6,123 nucleotides of DNA, from contig CAKZLS010000391.1 of NCBI GenBank assembly GCA_937127205.1, positions 1 to 6,123 of the forward strand, read 5' to 3'. Position numbers and translations under genes: made by a program. The notes beneath the pieces were generated by a model, which was not told the origin of the DNA, ran no database searches, and saw only the letters and a program-made list of their open reading frames with translations. Source of the stretch: an uncultured Rhodospirillales bacterium. GTDB lineage: Bacteria; Pseudomonadota; Alphaproteobacteria; Rhodospirillales; Defluviicoccaceae. Positions within the stretch are counted from its first letter, which is position 1. The number at the start of each line of letters is the position of its first letter. Of the stretch, positions 1 through 5,902 are shown piece by piece.

Positions 1-89
1 ACTCATTTAAGGCAACCTTTCTCGGAGACGCCGACAAGTCCGATCTGGTCGAACAGGTGTATACCTACCAGGTTGCAAATCAGGCATAG
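1..89 (+). CDS. C-terminal end of an unidentified protein (partial, 5' end outside window)
   Basis: The frame beginning at base 3 is open from the window edge to a TAG at 87-89 and gives 28 residues, starting SFKATFLGD and ending YTYQVANQA. The composition is protein-like (mixed hydrophobic and charged residues, no Arg/Pro excess), whereas the other open forward frame here is Arg-rich in the way out-of-frame GC-rich DNA usually is. The stop lies 56 bases before the next start codon, so the two genes could be co-transcribed. I do not recognise the family from this short tail, and the frame choice is an inference because no start is visible. Confidence 0.42.
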   Translation, partial: SFKATFLGDADKSDLVEQVYTYQVANQA

Positions 90-132
90 GCAGCAAGCGG
101 CGACACTGGTTTCTAGATCGGCACATGTGGAC

Positions 133-137
133 AGGAG
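133..137 (+). promoter_or_regulatory. Shine-Dalgarno site deciding the start of the lipoprotein-like gene
   Basis: AGGAG at 133-137 lies 8 bases before the ATG at 146. It falls inside the longer reading that would begin at the ATG at 125, which has no such site of its own. This favours 146 as the true start. Confidence 0.6.
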
Positions 138-145
138 AACAGGAT

Positions 146-631
146 ATGACGAGAACCAATCGGATGAAGACAGCAGCCACGGCGATGGCGGTGCTGGTAT
201 TGGGTGCCGCTTGCGAGGAGCAGAAGACACCGGCGGAGAAGGCCCAGGAGCATATCGAGAAGTCCACCGAGGAAATGGTTAAAGCCATGGCAGAGGCCGG
301 TAAGGCCGCTCAGGAACAGGCAGAGGAAACGGCCGATACGGTTTCCGATCAGGCGCGGGAGGCCTACGAAACGACCCGGGACAAAGCGGCAAGCGCCTAC
401 GAACGCGCCCGCCAGGCCGCCGAAACGGCCGCCGAAGAAGCGAGCGAAGACGCGCGCCAAGCCTACGAGGCCGCGAAAACGAAGGCCGTCGAGGCGTATG
501 AAAAATCCAAGGCCGCCGCCAGCGAGGCCGGTAGCCAGGCGAGCGCCGAAACCGAGGCCGCCTACGAAGCCGCCAAGCAACGCGTGAAAGAAGCTCTGGA
601 CACAGAAACGCCGCCGCAGAAAGAAAACTGA
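146..631 (+). CDS. Putative lipoprotein with LEA-like 11/33-residue helical repeats
   Basis: A 161-residue protein. Residues 1-8 are basic, residues 9-22 are an Ala/Leu/Val stretch, and Cys23 follows in LGAAC, so it looks like a lipoprotein exported by Sec and anchored at Cys23. The lipobox is imperfect, with Gly rather than Leu at -3. From about residue 30 to 151 the protein is almost only Ala, Glu, Lys, Gln, Arg, Ser and Thr with one Tyr per repeat, and should be a long amphipathic helix or coiled coil. Tyr74, 85, 107, 118 and 140 fall on an exact 11-residue grid. Such 11-mer periodicity is known from LEA group 3 and apolipoprotein-like proteins, which associate with membranes or protect cells under desiccation or osmotic stress. 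A stress or envelope role is inferred, not shown. The start at 146 is chosen from the AGGAG at 133-137. It converges on the LysR gene. Confidence 0.8.
   Translation: MTRTNRMKTAATAMAVLVLGAACEEQKTPAEKAQEHIEKSTEEMVKAMAEAGKAAQEQAEETADTVSDQAREAYETTRDKAASAYERARQAAETAAEEASEDARQAYEAAKTKAVEAYEKSKAAASEAGSQASAETEAAYEAAKQRVKEALDTETPPQKEN
356..598 (+). repeat. Degenerate 33-residue (99-base) tandem repeat inside the lipoprotein-like gene
   Basis: Residues 71-103, 104-136 and the partial copy 137-151 align without gaps. Each begins with an (R/E)xAYE block: Tyr74, Tyr107 and Tyr140. The first two copies also share an AYE block 11 residues later (Tyr85, Tyr118) and the Lys-Ala pair at 80-81 and 113-114. Each 33-residue unit is itself three 11-mers, the third of which has lost its Tyr (Ala96, Gly129). 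The similarity is at protein level; the DNA copies are diverged. Confidence 0.7.
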
Positions 632-684
632 ATACAAAACCACGATCGGTCGGCACGACAAGTCCGGATCAACGGGTGTTGACG
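632..684. other. Convergent intergenic gap with no clear terminator
   Basis: This 53-base gap separates the stop codons of two converging genes. Only weak dyads are visible: TCAAC/GTTGA at 669-682, a 4-bp stem at 649-659, and a 9-base arm pair with one mismatch over the LysR stop codon (678-696). None is followed by a convincing T-run on either strand. Read-through between the two genes is therefore possible. Confidence 0.4.
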
Positions 685-1575
685 CTAAGCGTCGACGCGG
701 AACGCTTCGCCGTGCAGTAACGTTTTTATCAGCGGGTTAGGAAACCGCCGTTCCATGGTCACGGCATGGAACGTCTCGGCGATGCCCGGCAAGCGGTCGA
801 GTTCCACCAACAGCCCGCTCTCCAGCTCCTCCTTGACGACGATGGGCGGCAACACAGCCAGTCCGATACCCTCGCGCGCCAGAAGGCGCATCATCGCCAT
901 GTCGTCCACTTCGGCGGCGACCTGCGGGCGCACACCCAGGCGATCGGTCAACGCATCGAAACCGATGCGCACGCTGCTCTCCGGCGTCGGCAGGATCACC
1001 GGCCGGGCGGCCAGATGCTCGCGCAGACCGCCACCGCTCGCTTCGTCGCTTCTTGGCCCCACCAGGCTCACCCGCTGTTCGGCCAGCCGATGGGATACGA
1101 ACGGCGTGACCGCATCCAATGCCGGCGGCCGATTGGTCAGGACCACGTCGAGATTGAGCGATTCCAGGGCTCGAAGCAGCTCCGTCGGGCTGCCGGAGCG
1201 CAGCACCACCTCCACATCGGGACGGTAAATGACGGGGCGAAGAAAACCCAATTGGAAGTTTCGGGACAGAGTGGCTAGGGCGCCGACACGGAGCGCTCTC
1301 CTCGCCCGGCCGGTCTCCTTCAGCGTACCCACCAGCTCGTCGCCCGCCGAGAAAATGGTGTCGGCATGATCGAGAGCGATCCGACCGGCCTCGGTCAGAT
1401 GCAGCTGCCGGCCGCGCCGCTCGAACAGCGCATGTCCCAGTCGGTCCTCCAGCTTCTTGATCTGAACCGACAGCGCGGACTGCGAAAGATTGAGCCGTTC
1501 CGCCGTACGCGTGAGGTTCCCATCGTGCGCCACAGCCCAAAAATAGCGCAGGTGATTGTAATTTAGAGCGACCAT
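685..1575 (-). CDS. LysR-family transcriptional regulator, NhaR-like, divergent from dabBA
   Basis: A 296-residue protein of normal LysR length. Residues 4-62 form the winged helix-turn-helix: LNYNHLRYFWAVA, then the recognition segment around residues 20-47 (LTRTAERLNLSQSALS followed by QIKKLEDRLG), then FERRGR and LTEAG. The LNYNHLxYFW opening closely resembles E. coli NhaR (INYNHLYYFW), the activator of the Na+/H+ antiporter gene nhaA, more than CbbR. Residues from about 95 to the end form the effector-binding domain. The ATG at 1573-1575 is the only possible start: an in-frame TAG lies nine codons upstream with no ATG, GTG or TTG between. No Shine-Dalgarno is visible. A perfect dyad abuts the start codon, so autoregulation is likely. 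Divergent placement makes dabBA the probable target. The ligand cannot be read from sequence; bicarbonate/CO2 status, pH or Na+ are guesses. Confidence 0.9.
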   Translation of the reverse strand: MVALNYNHLRYFWAVAHDGNLTRTAERLNLSQSALSVQIKKLEDRLGHALFERRGRQLHLTEAGRIALDHADTIFSAGDELVGTLKETGRARRALRVGALATLSRNFQLGFLRPVIYRPDVEVVLRSGSPTELLRALESLNLDVVLTNRPPALDAVTPFVSHRLAEQRVSLVGPRSDEASGGGLREHLAARPVILPTPESSVRIGFDALTDRLGVRPQVAAEVDDMAMMRLLAREGIGLAVLPPIVVKEELESGLLVELDRLPGIAETFHAVTMERRFPNPLIKTLLHGEAFRVDA

Positions 1576-1598
1576 ATCGTTCTGTTTAAGTGAACGAT
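1576..1598. promoter_or_regulatory. Candidate LysR-type operator (perfect 7-bp dyad, T-N11-A)
   Basis: ATCGTTC (1576-1582) and GAACGAT (1592-1598) are perfect inverted repeats separated by 9 bases. The inner TTC-N9-GAA contains T1581-N11-A1593, the standard LysR-family recognition geometry. The site lies between the divergent regulator and dabB and directly touches the regulator's ATG. Its centre (1587) is 97 bases upstream of the dabB start, suitable for activating dabB while repressing the regulator. Assignment to this regulator is inferred from position and symmetry. Confidence 0.7.
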
Positions 1599-1620
1599 TA
1601 CGCTAAAACAATGAAATATT

Positions 1621-1647
1621 TTCTGAATAGTCACGATGCTATTAGAA
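1621..1647. repeat. Imperfect dyad upstream of dabB, possible secondary regulator site
   Basis: TTCT-G-AATAG (1621-1630) pairs with CTATT-AGAA (1639-1647) across an 8-base spacer, giving 9 pairs with one bulged base (G1625). It lies 23 bases downstream of the perfect dyad and could be a lower-affinity activation site of the LysR type, or an element in the 5' leader. It may also be chance in this AT-richer stretch. Confidence 0.3.
1640..1645 (+). promoter_or_regulatory. Tentative -10 element for the dabBA operon
   Basis: TATTAG matches TATAAT at 4 of 6 positions, and no good -35 lies 16-18 bases upstream, as is common for activator-dependent promoters. A start near 1652 would put the centre of the perfect dyad (1587) at -65, the usual position of a LysR recognition site. 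This is a consistency argument only. Confidence 0.25.
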
Positions 1648-1683
1648 GTCGGATAAGGGTTAAACATACTACCGGAGAGCCCC

Positions 1684-3246
1684 ATGACTATTTACCTTTT
1701 GCCTTACTTGGCGCCGCTGGCGCTGATGATCGCGGCCGTTTTCGGCTTCCTTTCTCCTGGCATGCGCCCCGGCCGCGTCCCGCGCATCGCCGAAGGGCTC
1801 GCCCTTTTGTCCATGGGCGTAGCGGCTGTAACGGGCCTGCTGCTCATATCCCAAAGCGCGGGTACCAGTCCGCTCTTCGGTATTGGCTCATCAGGATTTT
1901 CCGCGCGCGTGGATACGCTCAGCGTGGTGATGCTGCTGCTGGTGTCCTTCGTCGGCTGGATCGTCCTTCGCTACGCCGCCACCTACATGGATGGCGAGCA
2001 AAGGCAGGGGGAATTCACCGGCCGGCTGAGCGCGCTGCTGGCGTCGATAATGCTCGTTGTGATCGCCGGGAACCTCTTCCAGTTGGTCGCGGCGTGGATC
2101 GCCACGAGTATCTTTCTGCACCGGCTGCTGCTGTTCTACCCGGAGCGGATCGGCGCTCAGAGGGCAGCCCGCAAAAAAGGCGCCGCGGCGGCGGTGGGCG
2201 GCATCGCCATTGTTCTTGCCGCCGTCATTCTCGGCGCCAGCTACGGCACCGGCGACATCGCGACGATCCTGGAGGCCGCCCGGCAGGGCGAAACACCGCA
2301 ATTCGCCATTTTGGCGGCTGCGCTCATCGCGCTCGCGGCGTTGCTGAAATCCGCTCAGTTCCCCACCCACGGTTGGTTGACGGAGGTGATGGAGACGCCG
2401 ACGCCGGTGTCGGCCCTGCTGCATGCCGGTGTGATCAACGCCGGCGGCTTCCTGTTGATCCGCTTCGCTGACGTGATGCTGCTGGCACCCGGAATTCTGG
2501 CGGTGCTGGTCATGGTCGGCGGGTTCACCGCGGTGTTCGGCGGTGTCGTCATGCTGACCCAACCGGCGGTCAAGACGTCGCTAGCCTGGTCCACCGCCGC
2601 CCAGATGGGTTTCATGATCATGCAATGCGGTCTGGCGCTGTTTCCCCTGGCGCTACTGCACATCGTCGCCCATTCGCTCTACAAGGCGCACGCGTTCCTC
2701 GCATCGGGCAGCGCCGTCGAGGGCGTCGCATCCATTCGCCGCCCCGGACCGGTGGCCATCCCCAACGGCGCGGCCGTCGGCAAGGCATTCCTGATGGCGC
2801 TGGTGATCTACAGCTTGGTTGGCCTGCTGTTCGGTTTCGCCGGTAAGTCGCCGCAAGCCATCGCCCTCGGCGCGATCTTGGTTCTCGGCGTGGCCTATCT
2901 GCTGGCACAGGGTCTCGCCGACGCGGCACCGAAGGTCCTCACCCAGCGCACGGCCCTATTCTCGGTCGCCACCGCGGTTGGCTATTTCGCGCTGCAGACC
3001 GGCGCCGAATGGCTGATGGCGGGCACGGTTCCGGCGACCCCGGCACCGGGTCCGCTGGAGTGGGCGCTGATCGTCTTAGCGGTGATCTCCTTCGGCCTGG
3101 TGGCGGTGGCGCAGGCCATGTTCCCGCTGTGGGCCTACCACCCGGCGTGGGCCGGATTGCGGGTACATCTCTCGAACGGGCTGTACGCCAACGCGGTGCT
3201 CGACCGCATGCTGGGCGGCTGGTCCGCCCCGCGTAAATCCCAATAA
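1684..3246 (+). CDS. dabB: DabB, NuoL/MrpA-like membrane subunit of the DAB inorganic carbon transporter
   Basis: A 520-residue, very hydrophobic protein of the proton-conducting membrane transporter family (complex I NuoL, Mrp antiporter). Conserved landmarks are the RYAATYMDGE segment, NLFQLVAAW at 130-138, the TM7 block with Lys222 in LLKSAQFPTHGW, ETPTPVSALLHAGVINAGG with His247, and HIVAHSLYKAHAFLASGS with His326, His330 and Lys334, which match H334/H338/K342 of E. coli NuoL. The end, LRVHLSNGLYANAVLDR, looks like the DabB tail. In the family, DabB sits in the inner membrane, binds DabA and is thought to pass cations (H+ or Na+) that power CO2 hydration. At the site of NuoL Glu144 (GWE) this protein has Ile139 (AWI). 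GGAGAG at 1674-1679 supports the ATG. It is the first gene of dabBA, 24 bases before dabA. An Mrp or complex I role is unlikely without the other subunits. Confidence 0.92.
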   Translation: MTIYLLPYLAPLALMIAAVFGFLSPGMRPGRVPRIAEGLALLSMGVAAVTGLLLISQSAGTSPLFGIGSSGFSARVDTLSVVMLLLVSFVGWIVLRYAATYMDGEQRQGEFTGRLSALLASIMLVVIAGNLFQLVAAWIATSIFLHRLLLFYPERIGAQRAARKKGAAAAVGGIAIVLAAVILGASYGTGDIATILEAARQGETPQFAILAAALIALAALLKSAQFPTHGWLTEVMETPTPVSALLHAGVINAGGFLLIRFADVMLLAPGILAVLVMVGGFTAVFGGVVMLTQPAVKTSLAWSTAAQMGFMIMQCGLALFPLALLHIVAHSLYKAHAFLASGSAVEGVASIRRPGPVAIPNGAAVGKAFLMALVIYSLVGLLFGFAGKSPQAIALGAILVLGVAYLLAQGLADAAPKVLTQRTALFSVATAVGYFALQTGAEWLMAGTVPATPAPGPLEWALIVLAVISFGLVAVAQAMFPLWAYHPAWAGLRVHLSNGLYANAVLDRMLGGWSAPRKSQ

Positions 3247-3270
3247 ACCGAATTTTTTGGAGACGATCCC

Positions 3271-5739
3271 ATGTCGAACCGCACAAAGATCAAAAAAACT
3301 GAGATGTCCTCTCATACGGCAGCTGTCATGGCCGCGGCGCGGGCAATCCCGCCGCTCTGGCCGCTCGCTTCCAGCGTTGCCGTCAATCCGTTCTTGGGGC
3401 AGTCCGAAGAAAGCCTGGCGCATGTGGGCGCCCGTCTCGAGCGGGTAGCCGGCATCAATGTCACCATGCCTTACAAATGGTATCTCAAGAAGATCGCGTC
3501 GGGAGCTATTACCAACGACGATCTAGCGGCGGCCCTGGCCGAGGCGCCGAAAGACCTACGCCCGGCGGATGCCGCCAGCCTGAGAGAAGACGCCTTGGAG
3601 CAAGCCGCCCGAAAGGAGCATGCCGGGACGGCCGCTCCTGCGCCGGAACCGCTTAAAACCGTTGCCGATCTTGCAGCGGATGCATCCGGCACCGATTGGC
3701 CGGGCCTGATTGCCAACCGGTTCGGCGCCTGGGCCGCCGATTACTTCGATGTGGGCCAGGCCCTTTGGCAGGCACCCCATGGCAAAGAGGCCTACGCCGC
3801 ATGGCGGAGTGTCGCCAGCCACGATCTCACACCTGAAATCGCCGGCCTGACGGGATTCGCCGCTCATGTAGTTGACGCGCCGCAAACCGCCAGCGACGTG
3901 GTAGAGCGCGTGGTGGCCCTGCTCGATCTTCCGGCCGAGGCGCTGGAGACTTATTTCCATCAAATGCTCATGTCGCTTGGCGGCTGGAGCCAGTATGCGC
4001 GCTTCAAGCTGTGGCAGGCGGAGCTCGCCGGCAGCACCGACCAGACCATCACCGATTTCCTGGCGATCCGTCTGCTGTGGGAAGAAGCCTTGTTCAACCT
4101 CTTCGGCGACGACATCAAAGCGGAATGGAAGGCGGTGTGCGCGGAGCACGCGACGCCGGTGGTTCCAACCCGCGAGAACGTTGTGGCGATGGTATTGCAA
4201 GAAGCCTCCGAACGCGCCGCCCAGCGGGACCTTGCCGCGTTGCTTTCCGAGCCTGGCGTGGAAAACCCGTCGGAACGGCCGGCTTTTCAGGCGGCATTCT
4301 GCATCGATGTGCGCTCCGAAGTGTTCCGGCGGGCACTAGAGGCGGTGGACCCGAGCATCCGGACGCTCGGCTTCGCCGGGTTCTTCGGAGTGTTCGCATC
4401 CCACCGCGGTTTTGCCTCCGATGTGGACGAGTTGCGCCTGCCAGTGCTATTGAACCCGACTGTCCATACCTGCTCCGGCAACGCCGACACCGCCGAGGAG
4501 GATCAGGCCCGGCGGTTCTCCGCGCGCGCCATCCGCGCCTGGGGACGCTTCAAGCTTGCCGCCGTGTCGTCCTTCGCCTTCGTCGAGGCGACCGGCCCGA
4601 TCTATGTGGGCAAGCTCATTCGCGACGGGCTTGGCCTCGCAAAAAATACCGCGCCGAATGATCCGGCCCCCCGGTTCGAACCGGAACTCGATCTGCCGAC
4701 ACGCATCGCCTCGGCCGAGACGGTGCTGCGGGCCATGTCCCTTACCGAGAATTTTGCCAGGCTCATCTTGCTCGCCGGCCATGGCGCCAATGTTGTCAAC
4801 AACCCGCATGCCAGCGCCTTGGCCTGCGGCGCCTGCGGCGGCTATTCCGGCGAAGTGAACGCACGGGCGCTGGCCTTGCTGCTGAACGACCCGGAGGTGC
4901 GCTCGGGCGTCGCCGAGCGCGGGATCCACCTTCCGGAAGACACCCTGTTCGTCGGCGGCTTGCACGACACCACCACCGACGCGGTGACCCTATACGATCA
5001 GGATGTCCCGGTCGAAGCCCACGCCGACGATTTGCGGCAGGCGCGCGCTTGGCTTGAGGCGGCCGGAAAGCGGACCCGGGCGGAGCGCGCGCTTCGCCTG
5101 CCTCGGGCCGAGGGCGAGCAGGACATCTCTGCGCGCAGCGTCAACTGGGCCGAGGTTCGCCCCGAATGGGCACTGGCCGGCTGCAAGGCCTTCATCGCCG
5201 CGCCGCGCACCCGCAGCACCGGCAAGAACCTGGAGGGCCGCGCCTTCCTTCATGACTATGACTGGAACCAGGACAGCGGTTTCGGCGTGCTCGAACTTAT
5301 TATGACCGCACCGGTGGTGGTGGCCAGCTGGATCAGCCTGCAGTACTACGGCTCGACGGTGGCGCCTCAGGTGTTCGGGGCGGGCAACAAACTGCTGCAC
5401 AACGTCGCCGGCGGCATTGGCGTCTTCGAAGGCAACGGCGGCCTGCTGCGAAACGGACTGCCATGGCAGTCGGTGCATGACGGCGAGAAGTTCGCGCACG
5501 AACCGCTGCGGCTGTCGGTTTGTATCGAGGCGCCACGCGAGGCCATGACCGATATCCTGAAGAAGCACGCCAATGTGCGCGCCCTGTTCGACAACAAATG
5601 GCTGTACCTGTTCGCCCTCGACGAGGCCGGCCGCATGGCATGGCGCTACGACGGCGATTTGAAGTGGCTCGAATTGGACCGCGAACCGCTCGAGCCGCCG
5701 GTAGATAAAAAAGCGGCGGAACATGCCTCCGCCGCATGA
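3271..5739 (+). CDS. dabA: DabA, beta-carbonic-anhydrase-like zinc subunit of the DAB inorganic carbon transporter (DUF2309/UPF0753)
   Basis: An 822-residue protein of the DUF2309 (UPF0753) family at normal length. DabA is a cytoplasmic-face zinc protein that with DabB hydrates CO2 to bicarbonate in an energy-coupled, one-way manner. The site mapped in Halothiobacillus neapolitanus DabA2 (C351, D353, H524, C539) is matched by Cys344 and Asp346 in FCIDVRSE, with Arg348 completing the Asp-Arg pair, then His504 in AGHGANVVNNP and Cys519 in ALACGACGGYSG. The 15-residue His-to-Cys spacing is the same as in that protein. Other family blocks are SSVAVNPFLG near the N-terminus, HDYDWNQDSGFG from His661, and MTAPVVVASWISLQYYGS from 678. 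GGAGA at 3259-3263 sits 7 bases before the ATG; a later ATG at 3304 has weaker support. No frameshift or lost active-site residue is seen, so it should be functional. The very C-terminus (KKAAEHASAA) is coded by a hairpin sequence. Confidence 0.95.
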   Translation: MSNRTKIKKTEMSSHTAAVMAAARAIPPLWPLASSVAVNPFLGQSEESLAHVGARLERVAGINVTMPYKWYLKKIASGAITNDDLAAALAEAPKDLRPADAASLREDALEQAARKEHAGTAAPAPEPLKTVADLAADASGTDWPGLIANRFGAWAADYFDVGQALWQAPHGKEAYAAWRSVASHDLTPEIAGLTGFAAHVVDAPQTASDVVERVVALLDLPAEALETYFHQMLMSLGGWSQYARFKLWQAELAGSTDQTITDFLAIRLLWEEALFNLFGDDIKAEWKAVCAEHATPVVPTRENVVAMVLQEASERAAQRDLAALLSEPGVENPSERPAFQAAFCIDVRSEVFRRALEAVDPSIRTLGFAGFFGVFASHRGFASDVDELRLPVLLNPTVHTCSGNADTAEEDQARRFSARAIRAWGRFKLAAVSSFAFVEATGPIYVGKLIRDGLGLAKNTAPNDPAPRFEPELDLPTRIASAETVLRAMSLTENFARLILLAGHGANVVNNPHASALACGACGGYSGEVNARALALLLNDPEVRSGVAERGIHLPEDTLFVGGLHDTTTDAVTLYDQDVPVEAHADDLRQARAWLEAAGKRTRAERALRLPRAEGEQDISARSVNWAEVRPEWALAGCKAFIAAPRTRSTGKNLEGRAFLHDYDWNQDSGFGVLELIMTAPVVVASWISLQYYGSTVAPQVFGAGNKLLHNVAGGIGVFEGNGGLLRNGLPWQSVHDGEKFAHEPLRLSVCIEAPREAMTDILKKHANVRALFDNKWLYLFALDEAGRMAWRYDGDLKWLELDREPLEPPVDKKAAEHASAA
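5707..5735 (-). terminator. Candidate intrinsic terminator read on the minus strand, within the 3' end of dabA
   Basis: GCGGCGGA (5713-5720) and TCCGCCGC (5728-5735) form a perfect 8-bp GC-rich stem with a 7-base loop. The A6 run at 5707-5712 reads as T6 directly after the stem on the minus strand, the layout of a Rho-independent terminator. On the plus strand no T-run follows, so it is a poor terminator for dabA. No minus-strand gene lies upstream of it in this window, so its role, if any, would be to stop antisense transcription into dabA. Confidence 0.4.
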
Positions 5740-5765
5740 CGCATGAACTAAATTTGCCTGGCGAC

Positions 5766-5790
5766 GGAACTTTGCGCTGGTTCACACGTT
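5766..5790 (+). promoter_or_regulatory. Candidate ECF-sigma promoter (EcfG/general-stress type) for the downstream exported protein
   Basis: GGAAC (5766-5770), 16 bases, then CGTT (5787-5790) matches the GGAAC-N16/17-CGTT promoter pattern known for the alphaproteobacterial general stress sigma factor EcfG. The -35 also reads GGAACTT, as for gammaproteobacterial sigma-E, but no sigma-E-like -10 (TCTGA type) is found at the right distance. Transcription would start near 5796-5799, giving a leader of about 105 bases. The motif is short, so a chance match is possible. Confidence 0.45.
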
Positions 5791-5796
5791 GGCCCG

Positions 5797-5870
5797 GTGT
5801 GGAACGAATGATTTCTCTGGTGTCATGCCCCCCCTGCATCGAACTGCCGCCAGAGGCATTCGTTCCACAC
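5797..5870. repeat. Long near-perfect hairpin (14-bp perfect outer stem) between dabA and the next gene
   Basis: GTGTGGAACGAATG (5797-5810) pairs perfectly with CATTCGTTCCACAC (5857-5870). After an internal bulge (5811-5814 against 5856), CTCTGG (5815-5820) pairs with CCAGAG (5850-5855). A small inner ATGC/GCAT stem (5825-5828, 5836-5839) can close a C-rich loop. Only TTT follows the right arm, so it is a weak terminator candidate for dabBA. Its left edge coincides with the predicted start of the transcript from the promoter at 5766-5790, so it could instead be a stabilising 5' stem-loop. The downstream ribosome-binding site (5888-5895) is outside it. Confidence 0.7.
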
Positions 5871-5902
5871 TTTCGAACAATGGCAACAGGAAGGAAAAGT
5901 TC

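Noticed and set aside
125..145. An upstream ATG at 125 as the start of the lipoprotein-like gene
   Set aside because: It would place the AGGAG site inside the coding region and add seven polar residues before the signal sequence; the ATG at 146 has the proper spacing.
685..1575. Naming the regulator cbbR or nhaR
   Set aside because: The N-terminus resembles NhaR, but neither ligand nor target is shown, and CbbR-type landmarks are lacking, so no symbol is given.
1590..2471. A 293-codon forward open frame overlapping dabB and starting upstream of it
   Set aside because: It is Arg/Gly-rich without hydrophobic segments and overlaps most of the first half of dabB, whose frame gives clear NuoL-like motifs. 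It is a GC-rich shadow frame.
1684..3246. Complex I nuoL or Mrp antiporter subunit
   Set aside because: No other nuo or mrp genes are adjacent, the TM5 glutamate is absent, and the next gene is dabA, the specific partner of DabB.
4990..5724. A 244-codon minus-strand open frame inside dabA
   Set aside because: Lies entirely antisense to the conserved C-terminal DabA blocks; no family features.
5801..5825. A second EcfG-like promoter starting at the GGAAC in the left hairpin arm
   Set aside because: No CGTT at 16 or 17 bases; the GGAAC is explained by the inverted repeat.
5797..5870. Integron attC site or miniature inverted-repeat transposable element
   Set aside because: No GTTRRRY/RYYYAAC core sites, no integrase nearby, and no target-site duplication flanking the arms.
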